A stretch of 64,000 nt of DNA, from positions 142,059 through 206,058 of the forward strand of contig JADCLI010000002.1 in assembly GCA_016803235.1 (NCBI GenBank), in the 5' to 3' direction. The position numbers and the translations under genes are program-made. Source of the DNA: Pimelobacter simplex. Lineage in GTDB: Bacteria; Actinomycetota; Actinomycetes; Propionibacteriales; Nocardioidaceae. Under the pieces are notes generated by a model. The model saw only the letters and a program-made list of their open reading frames with translations. It was not told the origin of the DNA and made no database searches. Positions 41,761 through 49,046 of the stretch are shown in pieces (within the stretch, counting starts at the first letter, position 1; each line of letters begins with the position of its first letter).

Positions 41761-42350
41761 GCGGGCGAGCCTACGGCGGGCCGCTCGGCCAGGGGCTTCA
41801 TGCCGCACGCGGCCGCGAAGCCCTCGGACTCGATGCCCAGTGCGGTGTTGGACCGGGTCGTCATGTTCGCGAAGCCGATCACGTTGGTCAGCTCGATCAG
41901 GCCCGCCGGCCCGAGCGCGGCGAGCAGCGGCTCGACCATCTCGTCGGTGACCGTGGGGGGCGTCTGGCTGGCGGCCTCGGCGTACTCCATCACCTGGCGC
42001 TCGAGCGTGGAGAAGACCGTCGAGGCCCGCCAGTTCGGGACCTCGCGCGCCTTGTCGAGGTCGAGACCCTTGTCGCGGGCCATGAAGTAGTTGAAGTCGA
42101 GGCACCAGGAGCAGCCGACCAGGGAGGCGACCGCCATGTGCGCGTAGGTCTTGAGGGTCTCGTCGCAGGCATCCCACTTCTGCAGCTTCTGGCCGAAGGA
42201 CATGCTCGCCTTGAGGACCGGCTGGTGGTGCCACAGCACGCCGATCGACTCGGGCACACTGCCGAACATCTTGGTGGCGAACTTCTTCACCAGGGCGCCG
42301 TAGAGGCCGGTGATCGGGGCGGCGGGGATGCGGGTTCCTGTCGTGGTCAT
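41757..42350 (-). CDS. Carboxymuconolactone decarboxylase family protein (ECF41 partner)
   Basis: A 197-residue AhpD-like protein with 'VGCSWCLDFNY', where C-x-x-C is followed by Asp/Asn rather than His. 'LKTYAHMAVASLVGCSWC' and 'ANMTTRSNTALG' are typical of the longer CMD subfamily. It is the first gene of a two-gene operon with the ECF41 sigma factor, and its -10-like element lies only 9 nt before the ATG, so the mRNA is probably leaderless. Confidence 0.9.
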   Translation of the reverse strand: MTTTGTRIPAAPITGLYGALVKKFATKMFGSVPESIGVLWHHQPVLKASMSFGQKLQKWDACDETLKTYAHMAVASLVGCSWCLDFNYFMARDKGLDLDKAREVPNWRASTVFSTLERQVMEYAEAASQTPPTVTDEMVEPLLAALGPAGLIELTNVIGFANMTTRSNTALGIESEGFAAACGMKPLAERPAVGSPA

Positions 42351-42358
42351 GCCATGAA

Positions 42359-42385
42359 GACACCGGAGCTCCACGGTGTGTGACA
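42359..42385 (-). promoter_or_regulatory. Putative ECF41-type promoter of the CMD-sigma operon
   Basis: On the minus strand TGTCACA (42385-42379), a 16-nt spacer and TGTC (42362-42359). The same sequence and spacing occur twice at 5935-6023. The -35 element sits in the centre of a long palindrome (42368-42398). Confidence 0.6.
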
Positions 42386-42398
42386 CACACCGTGGAGC
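42368..42398. promoter_or_regulatory. 31-bp perfect palindrome over the ECF41 -35 element
   Basis: The arms of 15 bp (42368-42382 and 42384-42398) surround a single central A, with half-site GCTCCACGGTGTGTG. It lies 8 nt past the DUF305 stop and before the CMD gene. It could be an operator for a dimeric repressor or a terminator for the DUF305 gene. No U-tract follows. Confidence 0.7.
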
Positions 42399-42406
42399 AC
42401 CGGGGC

Positions 42407-43063
42407 TCACTGCCGGTCGAGCAGCTCCTCCATGGTGTCGATCTCGGCGGCCTGGCCCTCGGCGATCGCCTTCGCCAGCTCGATCGCGTCGGGGAACCTG
42501 CCGTCCTCCTGCTCGGTCTCGGCCATCGTGATCGCGCCTTCGTGGTGCTCGATCATCATCTCCATCCACAACGCCGGGAAGTCCGCGTCGGAGGACTCCT
42601 CGAGCTCGGCCATCTGCTCGGCCGACATCATGCCGGGCATGTCGTGACCGGGCATCTCGCTGTCGTCCGCGCCCTCCATGTCCTCCATGTCCTCCATGTC
42701 ATGGCCGGCGTTGGCGTGGTCCATCGACGTGGCCGGGACCTCCTTGTCCCAGTCCATCAGCCAGGTGGTCATCGTCTCGACCTCCGGCGTCTGGGCAGCC
42801 TGGATCTGGTCGACGAGCGCGCGGACCTCCGGCGACAGCGGGCGGTCCTGGGCGAGCAGTGCCATCTGCAGCGCCTGCGCGTGGTGGGGGATCATCATCG
42901 TCGCGAACTCGACGTCCGCCTCGTTGAAGACGTCGCCGTTGCGGGCCGTCTCGACGGCAGCCGGCTTCGCGTCGTCCTTCCCCTCGCCGCAGGCGGCGAG
43001 GCTCAGGGCAAGGGCGATCGCGCCGGTGGCGGAGGCCAGCCGGCGGAGGGTGGTGGGGTGCAT
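42407..43063 (-). CDS. DUF305 family lipoprotein
   Basis: A 218-residue lipoprotein with lipobox 'LAACG' (Cys25). Two DUF305 halves are visible, each with the ferritin-like H-H motif: 'ATMMIPHHAQALQMALLA' and 'MEMMIEHHEGAITMAETE'. Between them is a Met/Asp/His-rich stretch ('HDMEDMEDMEG', 'MPGHDMPGMM') able to bind copper or silver. It is thought to act outside the membrane. GGAGAA precedes the ATG. It lies downstream of the DUF6153 gene with a 53-nt gap. Confidence 0.9.
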   Translation of the reverse strand: MHPTTLRRLASATGAIALALSLAACGEGKDDAKPAAVETARNGDVFNEADVEFATMMIPHHAQALQMALLAQDRPLSPEVRALVDQIQAAQTPEVETMTTWLMDWDKEVPATSMDHANAGHDMEDMEDMEGADDSEMPGHDMPGMMSAEQMAELEESSDADFPALWMEMMIEHHEGAITMAETEQEDGRFPDAIELAKAIAEGQAAEIDTMEELLDRQ

Positions 43064-43116
43064 CTGGTTCTCCTGGTCTGTTCGGTGTGCGTCGGGTGCT
43101 GGGAGCCGGGGGCTCC

Positions 43117-43470
43117 TCAGCAGCGCTGCACCGACAGCCGGTGGAGGTCGGGTGGGTCGCGGAACCGCGCGGCGCGGGCCACCAGGATCCGCCAGCGCAC
43201 GGGCACCTCGCGCGGCGCGAGCAGCGGACGTCGTACGGCGACCACGCCGGTCGCCAGGCCCGCGGCCATCACCAGCAGGGCCAGGCACAGCTCGGCCAGG
43301 TCGTGCCCGGTGGTGCCGCCGTGGTCGGGCGGCACGTCCTCGTGGTGGCTGGCCGCCGCGGCCGGGAGCGGCGCAGAGGCCACGCCGTGATCGGCCATCC
43401 CGTGCATCGCGAACAGCCCCGCCAGGGCGGCGATCGTGACGAGGAGCCGGCGCAGCAGGTCAGGTCGCAT
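43117..43470 (-). CDS. DUF6153 family membrane protein
   Basis: A 117-residue protein with two hydrophobic helices ('LLVTIAALAGLFAMHGMA' and 'ELCLALLVMAAGLATGVV') and a His-rich external loop ('ASHHEDVPPDHGGTTGH'). The 'MHGMADHG' segment is the DUF6153 signature. It is usually paired with a DUF305 protein, as here. The function is unknown, and the His/Met-rich loop hints at metal binding. It overlaps the upstream gene by 11 bases. Confidence 0.8.
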   Translation of the reverse strand: MRPDLLRRLLVTIAALAGLFAMHGMADHGVASAPLPAAAASHHEDVPPDHGGTTGHDLAELCLALLVMAAGLATGVVAVRRPLLAPREVPVRWRILVARAARFRDPPDLHRLSVQRC

Positions 43471-44263
43471 AGCCGAGGCCGCGCTCGCTCATCGCCGCCT
43501 CGAGCCGGTCGAGCGCGATCGGCCCGACGCCGTGCAGCGCGGCGAGGTCGGCGCGGGTCCAGCCGCTGACGGCTTCGAGGGTGTGCACGTCCACCGCACG
43601 CAGGGCGCGGGTGGCGGGGGCTCCGATGGTGCGCGGCAGCGGAGTCCCGGGGCGGCGCGGCGCGCGCTCGCGTGGGCCGTCCTCGTGGTCGAGGACCGCC
43701 TCGCCGCGCGGCGAGAGCCGGTAGCCGATCGCCAGCGACTCGGTCAGCCCGCGCTCCTTGAGCTTGCGCACGTCCTTCTTGAAGTCGGGCGTCTCGCGGC
43801 CCAGCTCCGCGGCCAGGTCGGGCGCGCGCACCTCCGGGTTGCGGTCGATGATCCGCAGCGTGGCGCGGGTCCACGGCCCGATCGGCGAGGCGGCGTCCAG
43901 GCGGTCGAGGCCGGCGAGGATGGTGACGATCTCGCCCGGCTGGGGGACCGTCTCGCGCAGGGTCTCGCGGGGGTCGGTGCCGCCGTAGCGCAGGCCGACC
44001 CGGAACACCGGCCGGTCCGCCCGCGCCTCGAGGGCCTGCCTGAGTGCGGCCAGCGAGGCGGCGCCGGCGCGGCGGGCGTCGTCGGCGCGCAGCCTCGACA
44101 GCGCGACCTCCTCGACGCTGACCACCTCGACGACCCCGACCGCGGTGCGCAGCCGGGTGCCGACCTTGACCCGCGGGCGGTCCCAGCGGCGGAAGGCGAG
44201 GTCGACCGTGCCGGCGCGCACGCCCTCGAGCTCGGCCGGTCGCATCATCACGGTGCCGAGCAT
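43460..44263 (-). CDS. ASCH-like and helix-hairpin-helix domain protein
   Basis: About 267 residues. The N-terminal part ('MMRPAELEGVRAGTVDLAFRRWDRPRVKVGTRLRTAVGVVEV') has the shape of an ASCH/PUA-like RNA-binding domain. The middle ('APDLAAELGRETPDFKKDVRKLKERGL') resembles a winged helix. The C-terminus ('DLAALHGVGPIALDRLEAAM') is a helix-hairpin-helix. I know related actinobacterial hypotheticals but no function. The start is either ATG 44263 or ATG 44248. Confidence 0.75.
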   Translation of the reverse strand: MLGTVMMRPAELEGVRAGTVDLAFRRWDRPRVKVGTRLRTAVGVVEVVSVEEVALSRLRADDARRAGAASLAALRQALEARADRPVFRVGLRYGGTDPRETLRETVPQPGEIVTILAGLDRLDAASPIGPWTRATLRIIDRNPEVRAPDLAAELGRETPDFKKDVRKLKERGLTESLAIGYRLSPRGEAVLDHEDGPRERAPRRPGTPLPRTIGAPATRALRAVDVHTLEAVSGWTRADLAALHGVGPIALDRLEAAMSERGLGYAT

Positions 44264-44324
44264 AGGCGGCGGGGTGATGTGACTTCTCCTTGCGAGGTGC
44301 CGCATCCGGGCGGATCGTGGGGAT

Positions 44325-44744
44325 GTGTCCGTCGTCGTCCCCGGTGCCGCACTGGCCGCGGTGCTGATCGCCGGAGGCGCGGCCGGCTGGGACGTGTTCG
44401 TCGAGCCGACGCCGCTGGAGCGGTGCATCGCCACGGCGGCGCACAAGCTCGACCGCCTCGAGCAGATCGCGGAGGAGCGTTTCGGCGCCGTGGAGCACAC
44501 GACCCTCCGGGCTGACTGGTGCGACGACACCGGTCGCCCCGGCGCCACCCTCCACGTCCGGGTGGACGGTTGGACCCGGCGACGGGAGGGGGTCGCGTAC
44601 CTGCACCACCCGCCCTGGCGGTGGCACGCGGCGGGCGAGCGCTGGACGCTCCCGGGCCAGGCTCGCCTGAACGTCGGCGTCGGCATGACGGTCGACGTCG
44701 AGGGGAGCCGGCACGTCGAGGTCACGCTCTCCCTCCCGCCTTGA
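44325..44744 (+). CDS. Hypothetical exported or anchored protein
   Basis: A 139-residue protein with an N-terminal hydrophobic segment (residues about 5-22) and a soluble C-terminal part with two Cys ('LERCIATA', 'RADWCDD') and a beta-rich end ('HVEVTLSLPP'). I recognise no family. The GTG start has a weak GGGGAT upstream. Codon use is like its neighbours, so it is probably real. Confidence 0.6.
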   Translation: MSVVVPGAALAAVLIAGGAAGWDVFVEPTPLERCIATAAHKLDRLEQIAEERFGAVEHTTLRADWCDDTGRPGATLHVRVDGWTRRREGVAYLHHPPWRWHAAGERWTLPGQARLNVGVGMTVDVEGSRHVEVTLSLPP

Positions 44745-44767
44745 CGTTCTTCGCCATCGGGTGATTA

Positions 44768-44785
44768 CATCGCCGTATGGCGATG
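44768..44785. promoter_or_regulatory. ArsR/CmtR-type operator over the start codon
   Basis: CATCGCC-GTAT-GGCGATG has exact 7-bp arms and contains the ATG at 44777. A further TCGCCAT half-site lies at 44751-44757. A -10-like TTACAT (44765-44770) adjoins it, consistent with a leaderless transcript repressed by bound CmtR-like protein. Confidence 0.6.
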
Positions 44786-45166
44786 AATCTGGACGACGCG
44801 CTCCCCGAGGCGCCTACCGAGGTCGACGCGCTCGTCGCGGCCGCCTGCCTGCTGCACGGACTGAGCGACCCCAGCCGGCTCGCGATCCTGCAGCACCTCG
44901 CCCTCGGCGAGCACCGCGTCGTCGACCTCACCGCCCATCTCGGACTGGCTCAGTCGACGGTGTCCAAGCACCTCGCGTGCCTTCGTGACTGCGGTCTCGT
45001 GGTGTCGCGGCCCAGCGGCCGGGCCTCGGTGATCTCCCTCGCGCACCCCGAGCTGACTCGCGACATCCTGCGCGCCGCCGAGCGGCTGCTGGCGGCCACC
45101 GGCGACGCGGTCGTGCTCTGCGAGAACTTCGGCCCCGAGGCGCTGCACACGCTGGAGGAGCAGTGA
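44777..45166 (+). CDS. ArsR/SmtB family metal sensor, CmtR-like
   Basis: A 129-residue repressor. HTH 'LTAHLGLAQSTVSKHLACLRDCGLV' places Cys68 and Cys72 within the recognition helix, and Cys115 sits in 'VVLCENFG' near the C-terminus. This three-Cys arrangement is that of CmtR (Cd/Pb sensor of mycobacteria). An alternative start is the ATG at 44783. Two CDF transporters follow, the first coupled by overlap, fitting a cadmium/zinc/lead efflux operon. Confidence 0.9.
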   Translation: MAMNLDDALPEAPTEVDALVAAACLLHGLSDPSRLAILQHLALGEHRVVDLTAHLGLAQSTVSKHLACLRDCGLVVSRPSGRASVISLAHPELTRDILRAAERLLAATGDAVVLCENFGPEALHTLEEQ

Positions 45167-45807
45167 CCGCCACTCTCGACCTCGCCCCGACCCCGCGCAG
45201 TCGCCTCGCCCGGCAGGCGCGACTCCTGGCGGCGGCGTCGGTCGCCTACAACCTGGTCGAGGCCGTCGTCGCACTGGCGGCGGGCCTCGTGGCCGGCTCG
45301 GTCGCCCTCGTCGGGTTCGGGCTCGACTCGGTCGTCGAGGTCTCCAGCGGGCTGGTCGTGCTGTGGCAGTTCCGCCACCCGTTGCCGGAGTCGCGGGAGC
45401 GCAGGGCACTGCGCCTGATGGCGATCTCCTTCCTCGCGCTCGCGGCCCTCGTCGGCGTCGAGTCGGTCCGCGTCCTGGCGAGTGGGCACGAGCCCGATCC
45501 GTCCACCGTCGGCATCGCTCTCGCGGCGGCGTCGCTCGTCGTGATGCCCCTACTCTCCAAGGCGCAGCGCCGGACCGGTCGTGCCCTGGGCTCGAACGCC
45601 GTCGTCGCCGACGGCACTCAGACCCTGCTGTGCACCTGGCTGTCGGCCGCGCTGCTCGCCGGGCTGTTGCTCAACGCGCTGCTCGGCTGGACCTGGGCAG
45701 ATCCGGTGGCCGGCCTGGTCATCGCCGCGGTCGCCGCTCGGGAGGGCATCCAGGCCTGGCGTGGCGACGGCTGTTGCGGGAGCTGCGCGCGAACGGAAGG
45801 GGACTGA
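45163..45807 (+). CDS. CDF-type cation transporter lacking the C-terminal domain
   Basis: A 214-residue protein with six predicted helices. 'ASVAYNLVEAVVALAAGLVAGSVALVGFGLDSVVEVSSGLVVLW' contains the CDF site-A D-S-x-x-E in helix 2, and 'LGSNAVVADGTQTLLCTWLS' provides the helix 5 Asp. The usual cytoplasmic ferredoxin-like domain is missing, replaced by a Cys-rich tail 'DGCCGSC' that may bind soft metals. The GTG start overlaps the CmtR-like stop (GTGA). Confidence 0.88.
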   Translation: MTATLDLAPTPRSRLARQARLLAAASVAYNLVEAVVALAAGLVAGSVALVGFGLDSVVEVSSGLVVLWQFRHPLPESRERRALRLMAISFLALAALVGVESVRVLASGHEPDPSTVGIALAAASLVVMPLLSKAQRRTGRALGSNAVVADGTQTLLCTWLSAALLAGLLLNALLGWTWADPVAGLVIAAVAAREGIQAWRGDGCCGSCARTEGD

Positions 45808-45808
45808 T

Positions 45809-46729
45809 ATGGGCGTCGGGCACGGCCACGGCCACGGCGGCGGCACCCCCGGGCACGCCGGCGGTCGGCACCGCTGGCGGCTGGGTGTCTCGTTCGGGCT
45901 GATCGCGGCCTTCTTCGTCGTCGAACTGGTCGTCGGCCTGGTCAGCGGCTCGCTCGCGCTGATCTCCGACGCCGGCCACATGGCCGCCGACGTCGTCACC
46001 CTCGGGGCGGCGCTGGTCGCGACCAAGATCGCGACCCGCGCCGACAGCACCGGGCGGCGTACCTACGGGTCCTACCGGGCCGAGGTCTTCGCCTCGGGCC
46101 TGGCGGTGCTGATGATGCTCGGCGTCGCGGTCTACGTCGTGGTCGAGGCGATCGGCCGGATGGGCAGCCAGCCCGACGTCGAGACCGGCCCGATGCTCGT
46201 CGTCGGCTTCCTCGGGCTGGTCGTCAACCTGGTCGCGATGGCGCTGCTGCGCGGTGGGTCGCAGGACTCGCTCAACGTGAAGGGTGCCTACCTCGAGGTC
46301 GTCGCCGACACCGCCGGCAGCGTCGGGGTGTTGGTCGCGGGCGGCCTGATCGTCGCCACCGGCAACGGCGTGTGGGACACGGTCGTCGCCTTCCTCATCG
46401 GTGCCTTCGTCGCGGTCCGCGCGGTGATGCTCGGCCGCGAGGTGCTCGCCGTCCTCGGCCAGCACGTCCCCGCCGGCGTCGACATCGACACCGTCGCCGT
46501 CGCCCTCGGCGGCATCGACGGGGTGTGCGACGTCCACGACCTGCACGCCTGGACCCTCACGTCCGGCATGCACGTCGCCACCGCCCACCTCGTCCTCGTC
46601 GAGGGTGCCGACGGCACCGGAGTGCTCCGGCAGGGCCAGCTGCTGCTGCGCGAGCGGTTCCAGATCGAGCACGCCACGCTGCAGGTCGAGGGCCACCGCT
46701 CCGCCGCCTGCGACGCCGTCACGTGGTGA
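45809..46729 (+). CDS. CDF family Zn/Co/Cd efflux transporter (CzcD-like)
   Basis: A 306-residue CDF protein. A His/Gly-rich N-terminus ('GHGHGHGGG') precedes six helices with 'LALISDAGHMAADV' (site A H-x-x-x-D pattern) and 'LEVVADTAGSVGVL' in helix 5. The cytoplasmic domain 'DIDTVAVALGGIDGVCDVHDLHAWTLTSG' is intact. It exports Zn, Cd or Co in exchange for protons. GGAAGGGG supports the ATG at 45809. It is the third gene of the CmtR-like operon, ending 10 nt before a family-1 palindrome. Confidence 0.93.
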   Translation: MGVGHGHGHGGGTPGHAGGRHRWRLGVSFGLIAAFFVVELVVGLVSGSLALISDAGHMAADVVTLGAALVATKIATRADSTGRRTYGSYRAEVFASGLAVLMMLGVAVYVVVEAIGRMGSQPDVETGPMLVVGFLGLVVNLVAMALLRGGSQDSLNVKGAYLEVVADTAGSVGVLVAGGLIVATGNGVWDTVVAFLIGAFVAVRAVMLGREVLAVLGQHVPAGVDIDTVAVALGGIDGVCDVHDLHAWTLTSGMHVATAHLVLVEGADGTGVLRQGQLLLRERFQIEHATLQVEGHRSAACDAVTW

Positions 46730-46739
46730 CCTTCTCGAA

Positions 46740-46800
46740 GTCGCACCTGACGAACTGGCTGCGAATTGGGGCGTTCCGCAGCCCATTCGTCAGGTGCGAC
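46740..46800. repeat. Dispersed palindrome family 1, copy 2
   Basis: The 21-nt arms at 46740-46760 and 46780-46800 have two mismatches and a 19-nt loop; loop ends GCGAA and TTCCGC can extend the stem. It fills the gap between two convergent genes, 10 nt after one stop and 8 nt before the other. The arms share GTCGCACCTGACGAA with the other copies. Confidence 0.92.
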
Positions 46801-46808
46801 GCGGGGAC

Positions 46809-47465
46809 TCAGGCGTGCGCGAGGGAGAGCTTGACCGCGAACCCGAGGAAGATCGCGCCGACCGCCGACGTGCCCGCGGCCGAGAGGCCCTTGCGGCGGC
46901 GGAAGGCCGCGGCCAGGCGGGTCCCCCCGAAGATGAGCGCGCTGAGGTAGGCGACGCTGGCGACCTGGGCGAGCGTGCCGAGCACGAGGAAGGACAGCGC
47001 CGGGTGGGCGTAGCCGGGGTCCACGAACTGCACGAAGAAGGCGACGAAGAACAAGATCGCCTTCGGGTTGAGCAGGCTGACGACCAGCGCGCGACGGTAC
47101 GGACGCTCGCCCGGTACCGGGGGCGGCGCGCCCTCCTCCACGGCCGCGACCGCGCGGCGGCGCTGGCGCCACATGAGGACCGCGCCGCGCAGCATGGTGA
47201 AGGCGAGATAGCCGAGGTAGCCCGCGCCGACCCACTTCACGATCGAGAACGCGACGTCGTTGGCCTGCAGCAGCGACGCCACCCCAGCCGCCGACAGCGT
47301 CATCAGCACCGCGTCGCCGGTCCACACGCCGGCCGCGGCGGCGTACCCGTCCCGCACGCCGCGGCGCGCGGCCACCGAGAGGACGTAGAGCGAGTTCGGG
47401 CCGGGCAGCAGGATGATCATGATCAGGCCGACGAGGTACGTCGACAGGTCGGTGATGCCCAGCAC
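46809..47465 (-). CDS. LysE/RhtB family amino-acid exporter
   Basis: A 218-residue protein with six predicted helices. 'IILLPGPNSLYVLSVAARRGVRDGYAAAAGVWTGDAVLM' is the RhtB/LeuE N-terminal block with P-G-P-N-x-L, and 'VSLLNPKAILFFVAFFVQFV' the conserved N-P-K region. It exports amino acids such as leucine, lysine or homoserine. The GTG start lacks a clear ribosome site. Confidence 0.92.
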   Translation of the reverse strand: MLGITDLSTYLVGLIMIILLPGPNSLYVLSVAARRGVRDGYAAAAGVWTGDAVLMTLSAAGVASLLQANDVAFSIVKWVGAGYLGYLAFTMLRGAVLMWRQRRRAVAAVEEGAPPPVPGERPYRRALVVSLLNPKAILFFVAFFVQFVDPGYAHPALSFLVLGTLAQVASVAYLSALIFGGTRLAAAFRRRKGLSAAGTSAVGAIFLGFAVKLSLAHA

Positions 47466-47524
47466 GGACCGAATTCTCCCACGGGTCGCGATGAGTCGGC
47501 TCGCCGTTCCCGGTCAGCACCGGC

Positions 47525-48139
47525 ATGGGCATCGTGACCGCGGACATCAGCACCACCCTCGACGGCTTCGGCGCCGCGACCGACCAGTCGCGGGAGCACC
47601 CGTTCGGGTCCATCGACGAGGAGCAGCTGCACCGCTGGATGTTCAAGCACGGCGACGACAACGCCGTCGAGGTGGCGGCGATCGTCGACGCCGGCGCGTT
47701 CGTGATGGGCCGCAACATGTTCACGCCGGGGCGCGGGGAGTGGGACCTCGATTGGCGTGGCTGGTGGGGTGAGGACCCGCCGTACCACGCGCCGGTCTTC
47801 GTGCTCACCCACCACGAGCGGCCGCCGCTGGAGATGGACGGCGGCACCACCTTCCACTTCGTCACCGACGGTCTCGACTCCGCGCTCGCGCAGGCGCGCG
47901 CGGCCGCCGGCGACCGCAACGTCGCCGTCGCCGGCGGGGCGTCGACGATCAACGACTGCCTGGCCGCGGGGGTGCTCGACGAGCTGCGACTGCACGTCGT
48001 GCCGTACGTCGCCGGGCTGGCCGCCGGCTCCCGGATGTTCGACGGGGTCGGTCCGCTCGGGCTGGAGCCGGTCGCGACCCGGGCCACGCCGCACGTCACC
48101 CACCTGACCTACCGACGCTCGCCGGTGGTCGAGGTGTGA
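47525..48139 (+). CDS. Dihydrofolate reductase/RibD C-terminal domain family protein
   Basis: A 204-residue protein with the RibD_C fold: 'VTADISTTLDGFGA' at the N-terminus, 'FVMGRNMFTPG' and 'VAVAGGASTINDCLAAGVLDELRLHVVPYVAG' as NADPH-binding segments. Such stand-alone proteins are common in actinobacteria and have unknown substrates. The final residues 'SPVVEV' and stop are encoded by a partial family-2 repeat (CCGGTGGTCGAGGTG at 48122-48136), so its end has been reshaped by the repeat. Confidence 0.88.
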   Translation: MGIVTADISTTLDGFGAATDQSREHPFGSIDEEQLHRWMFKHGDDNAVEVAAIVDAGAFVMGRNMFTPGRGEWDLDWRGWWGEDPPYHAPVFVLTHHERPPLEMDGGTTFHFVTDGLDSALAQARAAAGDRNVAVAGGASTINDCLAAGVLDELRLHVVPYVAGLAAGSRMFDGVGPLGLEPVATRATPHVTHLTYRRSPVVEV

Positions 48140-48153
48140 GGCCGCTCGCGGCC

Positions 48154-48233
48154 GAGCCTCGAAACCACCGGACAGGCTGCCGGAAGGCTCCCGTGGTCAG
48201 GTCCCGGCAGCAGCCCCGGTGGTTTCGAGGCTC
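48154..48233. repeat. Large inverted repeat of family-2 sequence
   Basis: GAGCCTCGAAACCACCGG (48154-48171) is exactly complementary to 48216-48233. An inner pair CTGCCGG/CCGGCAG (48177-48183, 48204-48210) would extend the cruciform. The 18-bp arms carry the core of the family-2 repeat. Confidence 0.85.
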
Positions 48234-48237
48234 CTCG

Positions 48238-48327
48238 CTGGCGCTCGTCGCACCTCAACCACCGGGGCTGGCGCTCGTCGCACCTCGACCACCGGGGCTC
48301 GCGCTCGTCGCACCCCGACCACCGGGA
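48238..48327. repeat. Three tandem copies of a 30-bp family-2 repeat
   Basis: Units at 48238-48267, 48268-48297 and 48298-48327 follow the pattern CTGGCGCTCGTCGCACCTCG then ACCACCGGGG, with a few differences between copies. The period is exactly 30 bp without spacers, so it is not CRISPR. The last unit ends just before the stop of the Cache-domain gene. Confidence 0.92.
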
Positions 48328-48329
48328 TG

Positions 48330-49046
48330 TCAGTCGATCGCCACCACCGCGAGCGGCAGGTCGCCGACCCGCTGCTCGCCGGGGAGCTGGTCGAGGTCGA
48401 CCCCCTCGAGCAGGTCGCCGCACAGGTGCCGCCCGCTGTTGCTCGACAGGATCCGGCCGAAGCCGTTGACCACGGCGATCCGCTGCCCGCTGGCGCGCAG
48501 CGCGGGCAGCAGTGCCTGCTCCGCGCTCTTCACCGCGACGTCGGCGCCGCCGACCCCGCAGAACCGGCCGTCGACGAGGACCGGGACCGTGAAGGTGAGG
48601 GTGTACTCCTCGGTGCACAGGTAGTCGACGTACGGCCCGGTCACGTGGCGCTGCCCGCTCTCGCGCGGGACGACGTACCAGGGCAGGTGCTGGTAGTCGT
48701 AGAAGCCGATCGCCTGCGGCTCGGAGTGGGTGATCAGCCGCTGCGGGCGACCGTCGGCGTCGCGCGCGAACCACTCCAGCCACCACTCGACGTCCTGCAG
48801 GACGCCCGGCGCGGCGACGAAGCCGGCGCCCTGCACCGGTTGGTTGCCGTCGCCCAGCACCGGGACCACGAGGGGCTCGACCGCCGCGAGGTCGGTACGA
48901 CGCGGCGCGGGTCGGCCGGTGAGCGCCTTCTCCACGGCGGTGCCGATCGCCGTGGCCACCCCGAACGCGTGGTCGGCGATCTCGGCGACGGCCGCGATCA
49001 CGGGGGCGATGTCGGTGGGGGAGAGGCGGGTGTTCGGAGCGTTCAT
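48330..49046 (-). CDS. Soluble Cache-domain protein
   Basis: A 238-residue protein without signal peptide or TM helix. An N-terminal helix bundle (residues 1-45) precedes a Cache/PDC-type sensor domain with 'FYDYQHLPWYVVPRESGQRHVTGPYVDYLCTEEYTLTFTVPVLVDGRFCGVGGADVAV', the usual order for small-molecule (amine or amino acid) binding. Cache domains are normally extracellular parts of receptors, so a cytoplasmic stand-alone form is unusual. It overlaps the GntR gene by four bases (ATGA) and probably works with it. Confidence 0.82.
   Translation of the reverse strand: MNAPNTRLSPTDIAPVIAAVAEIADHAFGVATAIGTAVEKALTGRPAPRRTDLAAVEPLVVPVLGDGNQPVQGAGFVAAPGVLQDVEWWLEWFARDADGRPQRLITHSEPQAIGFYDYQHLPWYVVPRESGQRHVTGPYVDYLCTEEYTLTFTVPVLVDGRFCGVGGADVAVKSAEQALLPALRASGQRIAVVNGFGRILSSNSGRHLCGDLLEGVDLDQLPGEQRVGDLPLAVVAID

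Noticed and set aside
42368-42398. Intrinsic terminator
   Set aside because: A perfect stem exists but the loop is a single base and no T-run follows on either strand, so operator or factor-dependent termination is as likely.
48238-48327. CRISPR array
   Set aside because: The three 30-bp units are directly adjacent, with no spacers, and no cas genes are in the window.
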